Origin: Sulfuricurvum sp.
GTDB lineage: Bacteria; Campylobacterota; Campylobacteria; Campylobacterales; Sulfurimonadaceae
Assembly: GCA_022729835.1 (NCBI GenBank)
Contig: DZBC01000002.1
Span: 1 to 27,281 of the forward strand
DNA: 27,281 nt
Direction of reading: 5' to 3'
The notes beneath the pieces are model-generated. The model saw only the letters and a list, made by a program, of their open reading frames with translations. It did not search any database and was not told the origin of the DNA. Of the stretch, positions 1 to 6,681 are shown piece by piece (position 1 is the first letter of the stretch; every line of letters starts with the position of its first letter). Both the position numbers and the translations under genes were made by a program.

Positions 1-1
1 T

Positions 2-36
2 GGGTGGCCGGATCAAAACGTCACGGGTGGCCGGAT
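2..36. repeat. Two direct copies of a 12-mer, possible IS21-type end
   Basis: The 12-mer GGGTGGCCGGAT occurs at 2-13 and again at 25-36, separated by 11 bases. From memory, iterated GGTGGCCGGAT-type repeats are found near the ends of IS21-family elements downstream of istB, so an element end may lie just left of the window. No transposase reading frame is visible here. A short GGTGC/GCACC inverted repeat with a T-rich loop follows at 38-54. The repeat is certain; the IS21 assignment is a guess. Confidence 0.4.
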
Positions 37-131
37 GGGTGCGTTTTTTGCACCTGAAATCAGTTTTGGAAAACGACCCGAAAAGCGGAACGGCGTTAGG
101 GCAGAATTGCTACAAAATACGGTTGCAAAAC

Positions 132-222
132 TCATCCGTACCTGTCGGCAAAAGCGGAGGATTTCGTATCGTCAAACTCTTTGGCACAACTACGGCGTGA
201 AATCAAGGTGCCATAGTGTCAT
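132..222 (-). pseudogene. Relic of a RelE/ParE-like toxin
   Basis: A start codon at 222-220 overlaps the last codon of the upstream relic in the ATGA style of toxin-antitoxin operons. It gives MTLWHLDFTP and then a stop at 192-190. A neighbouring frame continues with CAKEFDDTKSSAF and stops at 134-132. A start of the type W-x-x-x-F-x-x-x-A-x-K-E-F is common in RelE/ParE toxins, so this looks like a toxin gene broken by a frameshift and cut short. The match is short and by eye, so it could be coincidence. Confidence 0.3.
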
Positions 223-356
223 CTGATCGCATCAAGGGCTTGATACGCCTCATCTTTTGAAACAGTATCACCCTTTTGTCATGCTTCGAGGATAGCCCCA
301 AAAGCCCTGTTCTCGAAGTCTTCGGTAACCAATGCATAAAAATACTCTGAAAGGCA
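219..356 (-). pseudogene. Relic of an antitoxin-like gene
   Basis: Starting right after a stop at 359-357, one minus-strand frame reads LSEYFYALVTEDFENRAFG and AILEA, stops at 281-279 (TGA), then continues in the same frame as QKGDTVSKDEAYQALDAIR to a stop at 221-219. The acidic helical text with a GDTVS-x-DE turn resembles the C-terminal half of RelB/ParD-type antitoxins. It lacks an N-terminal half and a start codon and has one internal stop. It is followed by a toxin-like relic, which supports a decayed toxin-antitoxin pair. Confidence 0.35.
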
Positions 357-361
357 TCATA

Positions 362-565
362 CTACCCACAGGCTTCAATCACATCCAAAAGTTGCTTCAC
401 AATCTTCGGATGTAACATCTCTCCGCTGTGGTGCGGTAATACCATACGACAGCTCTTTTTGACATAGATACGATGACTTCCCTTTTGACGCTCCAAACTG
501 AAACCTTGCTGAAAGAGTAGCTTTTCGGCTTCTTTGGCCGTAAGTCTAGGCTGTTTGTCGCTCAC
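362..565 (-). CDS. hicA: HicA-family mRNA interferase toxin
   Basis: This 67-residue protein has the small double-stranded-RNA-binding-like fold sequence of HicA: an N-terminal helix (LTAKEAEKLLFQQGF), the G-S-H-R-I-Y strand with the catalytic histidine at residue 31, and a histidine-rich P-H-H-S-G-E turn followed by K-x-x-K-Q-L-L. HicA toxins cleave mRNA and tmRNA until bound by HicB. Its first 20 bases overlap the end of hicB, so the antitoxin is translated first. It appears intact and of normal length. It sits upstream of a decayed second toxin-antitoxin pair. Confidence 0.88.
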   Translation of the reverse strand: MSDKQPRLTAKEAEKLLFQQGFSLERQKGSHRIYVKKSCRMVLPHHSGEMLHPKIVKQLLDVIEACG

Positions 566-779
566 CGATTAGCACCTCGATCGGAGCAATCATGGTGTGT
601 TTGGCTCTGATCGATTCGATTTCACTACTGCCCAAACTTTCGATATACAATGCTACGGCTTCCTTGATGTTTTCCAAAGCTTCTTCGTACGTTGATCCCT
701 GAGAGACACACCCTTGCATCCCCGGTACATAGGCGAAGTAGCCGTCATCATCTTTTTCAATAATCGCATTGAGCAACAT
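546..779 (-). CDS. hicB: HicB-family antitoxin
   Basis: This 77-residue protein matches the HicB core: a first strand (LLNAIIEKDDDGYFAYVPG), G-C-V-S-Q-G-S-T and the helix T-Y-E-E-A-L-E-N-I-K-E-A-V-A-L-Y-I-E. HicB neutralises HicA and usually represses its own operon. The protein ends soon after the core, with no clear C-terminal helix-turn-helix or ribbon-helix-helix, so DNA binding is uncertain. The start is supported by AAAGGA at 791-786, six bases upstream. A TATAAT box at 813-808 is a likely promoter. The order is hicB then hicA, with a 20-base overlap. Confidence 0.9.
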   Translation of the reverse strand: MLLNAIIEKDDDGYFAYVPGMQGCVSQGSTYEEALENIKEAVALYIESLGSSEIESIRAKHTMIAPIEVLIGERQTA

Positions 780-807
780 AAGTGATCCTTTTGACGGTTA
801 TAGCACT

Positions 808-813
808 ATTATA
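808..813 (-). promoter_or_regulatory. Probable -10 box of hicBA
   Basis: TATAAT on the minus strand lies about 29 bases upstream of the hicB start, with an AAAGGA ribosome-binding site between. No convincing -35 is visible, as is usual for sigma70 promoters in this phylum. The rest of the 780-1005 gap shows no recognisable gene. Confidence 0.6.
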
Positions 814-1006
814 ACACACGCCTCCGCGCAAAGCCGAAACTACATAATGGTACGCTGTCTTTGCACTGCGCGATCGAGACGATCACGGGTAATGTTGTCG
901 GGTTACAGGTGCTGTATGACGATCTGCAGTCGGATGCAACTATACGCTAATCGCAAAGAGACCGTCTGACAACCCTAGCGGTGCACCGTACATGTAAGAC
1001 CCCCTA

Positions 1007-1015
1007 TGCTACAAT
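1007..1015 (+). promoter_or_regulatory. Extended -10 promoter of dnaX
   Basis: TGCTACAAT forms an extended -10 element with hexamer TACAAT at 1010-1015. The same nine bases precede the ATP-grasp gene at 8349-8357. Transcription would begin near 1022. A copy of the TACATGTA palindrome (988-997) lies 12-21 bases upstream of the hexamer, overlapping the expected -35/spacer region. The ATG at 1006 would then lie upstream of the transcript start. Confidence 0.6.
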
Positions 1016-1044
1016 CACCGCTCAACTCACCCAAGGGCCAACGC

Positions 1045-2649
1045 GTGAATCCGACCTCTGAAGTACTTGCCAGAAAATACCGTCCCGTCAACTTTGAAGA
1101 GCTGATCGGGCAAGAGAGCATATCGCAGACCCTTTCGCTTGCGCTCGATGCCAACCGCCTCTCTCACGCCTACCTCTTCTCGGGGCTGCGCGGCTCAGGC
1201 AAGACCTCGACGGCGCGGATCTTTGCCAAAGCCCTTATCTGCGACCTTGGCCCTACCTCCAAGCCCTTCGGTACCTGCCCCAACTGCACGATGGCCGCGC
1301 AAGGCCGCCATTTGGACATAGTGGAGATGGATGCCGCTTCAAGCCGCAAGATCGACGATATCCGCGACCTTATCGAGCACACCAAATACAAGCCCGCTTC
1401 GGCGAAGTTCAAAATCTTCATCATCGACGAAGTGCATATGCTCACCAAAGAGGCCTTTAATGCCCTGCTCAAGACCCTCGAAGAGCCACCTTCGTATGTG
1501 AAGTTCATCCTCGCCACCACCGACCCGCTCAAGTTGCCCGCCACCATCCTCAGCCGCACACAGCACTTTCGCTTCAAGCGCATCGCCACCCACGCCATCG
1601 TCGCGCATCTGACGCACATCTTACATGTAGAGAACATTCAGTTTGAAAGCGAAGCCCTCGAAATCTTGGCACGCAGCGGCTCAGGTAGCCTACGCGACAC
1701 CCTCACCCTGCTCGATCAAGCCATCATCTATTCCAAAAACTACGTCGATGTCGCCACGGTCACGGAGATGCTGGGGCTTGTCGATCCGCAGTTTCTCGCC
1801 GAACTCTTTAACGCAGTTTTTGCCAAAGACCGTGTACGCTTGGTAGAGTATCTGCGCGCGCTAGACGAGTACGAAGCGGAGATGGTGGTGGATGAGATGA
1901 TCGCTTATCTGCAAGAGCGTCTCTACGCCCATGACGCGGCCTTTTCCACCCTGCTGCTGGAGCGCTTTTTTCGTATCCTCAGCGATGCCAAAGGGCTGTT
2001 GGGACTCAACGCGGAGGGGGGATTTGTGCTGGGGCTGATGCTCTTTAAGATGGTCGAAGCGCTCAAGGTCAAAGAGATCGATCAGATGATCGAATCGCTT
2101 GAACAAGAGATTCACCGTAGTAGCCCAAGCGCCACACCTGCGCCAAGCACTGCAGCGCCGCTTGCGCCACAGGCACCCACACCACCGCTCGAACGACGAG
2201 AGCGTGACCTCTTTGAAAGCCTCAAAGCCAAAATCATGGACCGTAACAGCGATCTTGGCACCTGTTTTGCCCAGCAGATCCGCTTCGTGTCCTTTGAAAA
2301 CGGGGTGCTCACTTGGGAGAGTTGCGCCGATGAAGCGGGCAAAAAGCAGCTCAAAGATGGGTATAGCATTATCCGAAATTTTGTACAGCAACTCTTTGGA
2401 TTTGATACGAAAATCACCGCCGTCGCTTGCAGTAAAGCGCCCGAACCCCAAAACGATGAAGCGCCACCGCAAAGTTACTCTATGACTGAAGAGGCGCAAA
2501 CACTCTCAGGCAGTTGTATCGCCGATTACGCTGAGGGTGAAGGCCGCGCCAAAGAGTTTGACGGGCACAGCATCCTAGAAGAGCCTCTCGTCAAAAAAGC
2601 GGCAGAACTCTTCGAAGCACGCAAGATCACGGTGCAGGCAAAAGTCTAG
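1045..2649 (+). CDS. dnaX: DNA polymerase III subunit gamma/tau
   Basis: DnaX is the ATPase of the clamp loader; it loads the beta clamp and organises the replisome. Seen in order: EVLARKYRP at the N-terminus, Walker A GLRGSGKTS (residues 47-55), a zinc-module segment (66-81), Walker B/DExH in IIDEVHML, LLKTLEEPP, and the sensor region ILSRTQHF. A proline/alanine-rich linker and a tau-like C-terminal domain follow. I prefer the GTG at 1045: AAGGG at 1033-1037 is seven bases upstream, and the ATG at 1006 lies within the likely promoter. The 1006 start would add 13 residues. Oddity: the second zinc cysteine of the E. coli pattern is Phe75 here. The stop shares CTAG with the convergent csd4 gene. 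Confidence 0.95.
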   Translation: MNPTSEVLARKYRPVNFEELIGQESISQTLSLALDANRLSHAYLFSGLRGSGKTSTARIFAKALICDLGPTSKPFGTCPNCTMAAQGRHLDIVEMDAASSRKIDDIRDLIEHTKYKPASAKFKIFIIDEVHMLTKEAFNALLKTLEEPPSYVKFILATTDPLKLPATILSRTQHFRFKRIATHAIVAHLTHILHVENIQFESEALEILARSGSGSLRDTLTLLDQAIIYSKNYVDVATVTEMLGLVDPQFLAELFNAVFAKDRVRLVEYLRALDEYEAEMVVDEMIAYLQERLYAHDAAFSTLLLERFFRILSDAKGLLGLNAEGGFVLGLMLFKMVEALKVKEIDQMIESLEQEIHRSSPSATPAPSTAAPLAPQAPTPPLERRERDLFESLKAKIMDRNSDLGTCFAQQIRFVSFENGVLTWESCADEAGKKQLKDGYSIIRNFVQQLFGFDTKITAVACSKAPEPQNDEAPPQSYSMTEEAQTLSGSCIADYAEGEGRAKEFDGHSILEEPLVKKAAELFEARKITVQAKV

Positions 2650-3926
2650 CGCTTAAACCGCACCAAAAACATTCCGCTGTACTTCTCACCTTTGTATGCC
2701 TCCACGCGGTAGATCATCCCATCGGTATCGATCGAAAAGCGTTCAGGAAGTTCACGTTTGTGAATATCTACGCCGCTCTCCACACCCGATGGGTGGGTGT
2801 AGCCGATGATATTGATGCGATACCCATCAAGCGGTTTTAGATGAAAATGTGATGCCACATCCACGATCTCGCCTAGATTGACGCGGCGGGGTATGCCATC
2901 AATGACCGTTTCTAGCGACGTCAACGTATCATCCGACTCAAAATACTCAGGCAGCACAACACTAAGGCGGTTGTTCCCGTAGTAGAGGCGGTATCCGGGC
3001 TTCTGCTCCACCAGACAGATCAGAGGATGAGGGCTTGAAAAGGGTTTTTTGTGCTTGTCTATCGGCACATAGCGCAGCGTTGAGCGTAGCGTGGTGCTGG
3101 GCAAGGTAAACTTCTCAAAAAGCGTCACAGGATAAGGGGCGTCGATCACTGCCTTGACCCCCTCTGGCGTTAGATCAAAATGTCGGCGGTACTCAATCCC
3201 CAGATAGCGCATATACGCCTCCAGCGCCACTAAATGGTAATAGACCCGATAGTGTGTCGCAAGCTCTTTGCTCCCTTCGTTACCAAATGCCGCTTTGTCG
3301 TGGTTGATCGCAAAATAGGTGAGGGTTTTGGCCATTTCCAGATCGCCCTCTGCGGTTTTGGTGTTGCGGATGTGGTAACGGTGCTCTTCACCCACAAGCT
3401 TCTTATTCACCTCATCTACAACAAAAGTGGCAATTTTTTCGAGATCCCCATGCTCTTTGACATCGATGTGCGACTGGTCGATAATACAGCTCTGTCCCCA
3501 ACGCTGCGGATTGTGCTGCGCATCGATAGAGCTGGGGCGGTAATAACCGCTACCATCATGCAGATTCACCACCAGATCAACCTGCTCATCGGTAATCACC
3601 GATTGAATTTTGCGCACCACTTCATAATCGGGGTCCTTCACGTCAAGCTCGGCAAATTTTCGGTTCATATCGCCATATCCACCACGCGAGCGCTCGACAA
3701 TACTGGCGAAGTTGAGGTTGGGGACAATCCAGACATTACCGCAGAACACCTCATAGTGCATACTGAGAATGGCGGCCGCGTTGAAGCCGCCTGGTTCATC
3801 GCCTTGGATGCCGCCGACGACCAGCAGCGTGGGTTTGGAAGTGTTGTTTTCCTTTTTGATCAGGGAAAATTCCAACGCCAAAAGCGTTACATGTAACCAT
3901 AAAACCAAAACCATAAAACGCATCAC
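2646..3926 (-). CDS. csd4: Murein D,L-carboxypeptidase, Csd4/Pgp1 type
   Basis: This periplasmic zinc peptidase trims monomeric tripeptide stems of peptidoglycan to dipeptides; in Helicobacter and Campylobacter its homologues set helical cell shape. Seen: a hydrophobic signal peptide (about residues 1-18), GGIQGDEPGGFN with the unusual Gln41/Glu44 zinc pair in place of His/Glu, third ligand His123 in NLHDGSGYYRP, the GDMNRKF motif, and the probable catalytic Glu217 in FGNEGSKE. The C-terminus ends with YSGMFLVRFKR, as in Csd4. The 426-residue length fits the family. It overlaps the upstream M15 peptidase gene by four bases (ATGA), suggesting co-translation. Codons 11-13 (LHV, in the signal peptide) are a TACATGTA palindrome copy. 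Confidence 0.9.
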   Translation of the reverse strand: MMRFMVLVLWLHVTLLALEFSLIKKENNTSKPTLLVVGGIQGDEPGGFNAAAILSMHYEVFCGNVWIVPNLNFASIVERSRGGYGDMNRKFAELDVKDPDYEVVRKIQSVITDEQVDLVVNLHDGSGYYRPSSIDAQHNPQRWGQSCIIDQSHIDVKEHGDLEKIATFVVDEVNKKLVGEEHRYHIRNTKTAEGDLEMAKTLTYFAINHDKAAFGNEGSKELATHYRVYYHLVALEAYMRYLGIEYRRHFDLTPEGVKAVIDAPYPVTLFEKFTLPSTTLRSTLRYVPIDKHKKPFSSPHPLICLVEQKPGYRLYYGNNRLSVVLPEYFESDDTLTSLETVIDGIPRRVNLGEIVDVASHFHLKPLDGYRINIIGYTHPSGVESGVDIHKRELPERFSIDTDGMIYRVEAYKGEKYSGMFLVRFKR

Positions 3927-4702
3927 ACCACCTTAATATGCCAGGGTTCGTACTGAACCCCAAACGGATTCGCCTCAGGATAGCGGATAGAGACAAAACC
4001 AAGATCCATCAGCCGTTTAAACTCATCGGTCATCTCGAACTCTTCGGTGAAATTGCGCACACCAAACCCCACCTTGCCCACATCAAAATCACCAATACCG
4101 TGGTAGGAATAGCCCGCCGGAGCAAGCGACCTTGAAGCGAGCGAGAGGTTTCCCTCTAGCAAAAGTGTCTTGTTCAAAAAGAGCGCCATCTGTTTGACAA
4201 CCCCACGCACACCAGAGGTGAGCACAATCGAATCACCAATCTTTTCCCTGATCTCTTGATAGTGGCGTAGTGCCTCACCCCGGTAGAGGTAGTGGCCCGT
4301 ATAAGGAACTTTAAACATCTCTTTTGGAGAGACCACAGCGCTCATACGCTCAATCACCTTCGCGCCGTAAAAGCCGTACTGCCGCGCATCGAAGGTAAAA
4401 AGCTCTTCAAAAAGCGCACTCTCCCCAGGCTCAAAGGCACCAACCGCGCCGTAGCGCTGCGCAATGCTGCGCGCCGCATCAAAACTGATGAGGTTGAAGT
4501 TGCCATAACCCACGACCTTCTGCACCTGTACCAACCGCTCAAACAGATGCTTTGCCGTCTGCATCCGCTGCTCATCTAGGTAGATCACTTCAGACACAAA
4601 AGTACTTAAAGCTTGCTCTTCATGCAGCAGTGGCGATGCGATCAAACCACTCCCTGCGCAGGAGAGCGCGGCCGTGATTTTCAAAAAAGCCCTACGCCTC
4701 AT
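3923..4702 (-). CDS. M15-family D-alanyl-D-alanine carboxypeptidase-like protein, Tat-exported
   Basis: The 259-residue protein starts MRRRAFLKITAAL, a twin-arginine (Tat) signal followed by a hydrophobic stretch, so it is probably exported folded. The C-terminal half carries the VanY/LAS metallopeptidase signature: S-Y-H-G-I-G-D-F-D-V with His201 and Asp207 as likely zinc ligands, and E-P-W-H with His255 as the third. The His-to-Asp spacing is one residue shorter than in VanY. M15B enzymes remove terminal D-Ala or cut stem peptides. Being translationally coupled to csd4, it may supply or prepare stems for Csd4. Whether it is a DD- or DL-peptidase cannot be told from sequence. Confidence 0.85.
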   Translation of the reverse strand: MRRRAFLKITAALSCAGSGLIASPLLHEEQALSTFVSEVIYLDEQRMQTAKHLFERLVQVQKVVGYGNFNLISFDAARSIAQRYGAVGAFEPGESALFEELFTFDARQYGFYGAKVIERMSAVVSPKEMFKVPYTGHYLYRGEALRHYQEIREKIGDSIVLTSGVRGVVKQMALFLNKTLLLEGNLSLASRSLAPAGYSYHGIGDFDVGKVGFGVRNFTEEFEMTDEFKRLMDLGFVSIRYPEANPFGVQYEPWHIKVV

Positions 4703-4713
4703 CTCGCACTCTT

Positions 4714-4719
4714 CTTGTT
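4714..4719 (-). promoter_or_regulatory. Possible -10 box before the M15-csd4 pair
   Basis: TATAAC on the minus strand lies in the 39-base gap between ymdB and the M15 gene, 12 bases from that gene's ATG. The gap is short, so read-through from ymdB is also likely. No terminator is seen between them. Confidence 0.3.
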
Positions 4720-4741
4720 ATAAAATGGGCGATAGTATAGC

Positions 4742-5557
4742 TCATCTCGTCTCGATCCACGCATCACTACGAATTTCGCGCCCATCATCAAAGACCTTGA
4801 GCTTGAAGGCTTCCACACACGCTCCAGCTTCTAGGCGCATGATGGCGATTTGCAGGATACTTTTGCACCTATCAGGCACCTCAAAACGTCCGGGGATTGC
4901 CGTCAAAAGGCGCTCTATGGGCACCTTTGCATCCATGCCGATCACGTTGTCGCGACATCCCGTGAGTCCCACGTCGCTCAAATACGCCGTCCCCGAATCG
5001 ATGAGAAAGTCGTCGCTGCCCACATGGGTATGACTGCCCATGATCGCACTCACACGGCCCCGCAACATCATCATAAGCGCACGTTTTTCGCTCGAAGCCT
5101 CGGCGTGCATGTCAATCAGAATCGAGCCAATCTCTTTTACATGTAAGGCTTCCACCTCACGAAGCGCACACACAAAGGCGTTGTCGAGCATCGGCGGCAT
5201 ACCGTAGTGGCCCATGAGGTTAAGCAGTGCAAGCCGCTCGCCTGCGACCTCATACACCTTCAAACCCGTACCCGTAACACCTTGAGGGTAGTTGTGCGGT
5301 CGGAGGATCTCATACTTGTCAAATAGCGGTAAAATATCTTTTTTATCCCACGTATGGTTGCCGCCCGTCATCGCATCGATCCCGCTGCCAAAAAGCTCCT
5401 TGGCGCTTTTTTCGGTCAAGCCAAAACCATGCGATGCATTCTCATAGTTGGCCGCGACAAAATCGATACCGTGCTCCGTGCGTAGCCGCTTTAGATGCTG
5501 CTTTACCATCATCCGCCCTGGTCGTCCGATGATGTCCGCGATAAAAGCGATGGTCAT
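4742..5557 (-). CDS. YmdB-family metallophosphoesterase
   Basis: The protein matches the YmdB/TIGR00282 calcineurin-like phosphoesterases, known in Bacillus as 2',3'-cyclic-nucleotide phosphodiesterases that affect motility and biofilm choice. Metal-site motifs: FIADIIGRPGR at the start, NYENAS, GGNHTWD, DMHAEASSEK and GSHTHV near residue 175. The start at 5557 gives MTIAFIADIIG, preceded by GGAGG at good distance; the further upstream ATG at 5590 would add 11 unrelated residues and overlap the promoter. Length is 271 residues, normal for the family. It heads a minus-strand run with the M15 and csd4 genes. A TTACATGTAA copy at 5137-5146 encodes LHV. Confidence 0.9.
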   Translation of the reverse strand: MTIAFIADIIGRPGRMMVKQHLKRLRTEHGIDFVAANYENASHGFGLTEKSAKELFGSGIDAMTGGNHTWDKKDILPLFDKYEILRPHNYPQGVTGTGLKVYEVAGERLALLNLMGHYGMPPMLDNAFVCALREVEALHVKEIGSILIDMHAEASSEKRALMMMLRGRVSAIMGSHTHVGSDDFLIDSGTAYLSDVGLTGCRDNVIGMDAKVPIERLLTAIPGRFEVPDRCKSILQIAIMRLEAGACVEAFKLKVFDDGREIRSDAWIETR

Positions 5558-5593
5558 AAATCCTCCAAAAAAGCGAATCATAACATGCACCCA

Positions 5594-5601
5594 ATTATAC
5601 T
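5594..5601. promoter_or_regulatory. Overlapping divergent -10 boxes, ymdB and truB
   Basis: The 75-base gap between ymdB and truB holds TATAAT on the minus strand (5599-5594) and TATACT on the plus strand (5596-5601), sharing four bases. Either could serve its gene, and polymerase could not use both at once. TTACATGTAA at 5610-5619 lies at the expected truB transcript start and in the -35 area of the ymdB promoter. Confidence 0.5.
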
Positions 5602-5632
5602 TCCGTACTTTACATGTAACAAGGATGTTGCC

Positions 5633-6460
5633 ATGCCCGATCGCCTCTTCGTCGCCTACAAACCCTCAGGGCTTAGCTCCAACCAATTTCTAGGCCGCCT
5701 CAAACGGCGCTACAAGGTCAAAAAAGCAGGTTATTCCGGCACGCTTGACCCCTTTGCCAAAGGGGTGCTCATCGTGGCGTTTGGCGGCCATACGCGGCTC
5801 TTTCGCTTTCTAAACAAAACCCCCAAACGCTACCGCGCTACGCTCTGGCTGGGGGCGCACTCAAGCACACTTGATATCGAAGCTATAGAGCGCATCGACC
5901 ATGTAGCGCCTTTACATATAAGCGCCATTGAAGCGGCTTTACGTTCGCTTGAAGGCACCCTCACCTACACCCCGCCCGATTTTTGCGCCAAACACATTGA
6001 CGGGCAACGCGCCTATGATCTGGCGCGTGCAGGACGCGAAGTAGTGCTAGAACCGATCACGTCGCAGATTGATGAACTACGACTGCTACACTACTGCCAC
6101 CCCTTCATCACCTTTGAAGCCACGGTCTCTGAGGGTACCTATATCCGCTCTCTAGGTAGCCTACTGTGCGCACGTTTGGGGGTAGAGGGCGGATCACTGA
6201 GCGCTTTGGAGCGGCTGCGCGAGGGGGTATTTGGCTATAATGGCGAAATGCCAATTGATATCAAAACGGTGCTGAATCTGCCCCAAAACACCCTTTTAGG
6301 GGATCTCAAAAAGTTAGAACTTGGGCAAAAACTCCGCCCCGATGAGTTTAGCCTTTCACAAGAGGGCACCTACTGGATCGATGCGGGTGCTTCCATCAGC
6401 ATCATCTCAATCACGCCTGAGGGCGTCAACTATATTCTCAACAAGGTGGCCGTATGCTAA
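5633..6460 (+). CDS. truB: tRNA pseudouridine(55) synthase
   Basis: TruB makes pseudouridine 55 in the T-loop of tRNAs. Seen: the N-terminal YKPSGLSSNQ, the catalytic motif GYSGTLDPFAKGVL with Asp39, RYRATLWLGAHSSTLD, and the TYIRSLGS segment typical of the catalytic domain. I chose the ATG at 5633 because AAGGA lies seven bases upstream and the family begins here; the reading frame stays open upstream but that text is unrelated. Length is 275 residues, with a short C-terminal region instead of a full PUA domain. The stop overlaps csrA by seven bases. A near-copy of the palindrome (TTACATATAA, 5912-5921) lies inside. Confidence 0.93.
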   Translation: MPDRLFVAYKPSGLSSNQFLGRLKRRYKVKKAGYSGTLDPFAKGVLIVAFGGHTRLFRFLNKTPKRYRATLWLGAHSSTLDIEAIERIDHVAPLHISAIEAALRSLEGTLTYTPPDFCAKHIDGQRAYDLARAGREVVLEPITSQIDELRLLHYCHPFITFEATVSEGTYIRSLGSLLCARLGVEGGSLSALERLREGVFGYNGEMPIDIKTVLNLPQNTLLGDLKKLELGQKLRPDEFSLSQEGTYWIDAGASISIISITPEGVNYILNKVAVC

Positions 6461-6681
6461 TCCTCTCACGCAAAGCCGACGAATCCATCGTCATCAACGA
6501 CAACATTACGATCAAAGTGGTCTCCATCGACAAAGGGGTCGTCAAGCTCGGTATCGACGCGCCCAGCGAGGTCACCATCTTGCGCTCGGAGCTGACAAAA
6601 GCGGTCACGCAGTCCAACAAAGCGGCTTCGTTTCATATAGACGCTTCGATTTTGACACGGTTAAGCGATAAGTTCAAGTGA
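6454..6681 (+). CDS. csrA: Carbon storage regulator CsrA
   Basis: CsrA is a dimeric RNA-binding regulator that binds GGA-bearing hairpins and represses or stabilises target mRNAs, for example flagellin mRNA in Campylobacter. Seen: MLILSRKADESIVI at the start, GVVKLGIDAPSEV, and Arg44 in VTILRSEL, the key RNA-contacting arginine. The protein is 75 residues, with the C-terminal extension usual in Campylobacterota. It lies between truB (7-base overlap) and ispE (stop and start touch), the conserved order in the phylum, so it is likely co-transcribed with them. Confidence 0.95.
   Translation: MLILSRKADESIVINDNITIKVVSIDKGVVKLGIDAPSEVTILRSELTKAVTQSNKAASFHIDASILTRLSDKFK

Noticed and set aside
780..1005. 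An open stretch ending at about 941 upstream of dnaX that might be a gene tail
   Set aside because: No start, ribosome-binding site or recognisable motif; the text does not resemble a known family.
1170..1637. A 155-codon open frame on the minus strand inside dnaX
   Set aside because: It lies wholly opposite the conserved ATPase core of DnaX; its translation has no recognisable domain and it has no promoter or ribosome-binding site of its own.
2338..2352. Possible DnaX -1 slippery site (CAAAAAG) for making a short gamma form
   Set aside because: The E. coli signal needs A-AAA-AAG; here the first base is C, so the codons cannot re-pair well, and no strong downstream stem was evident.
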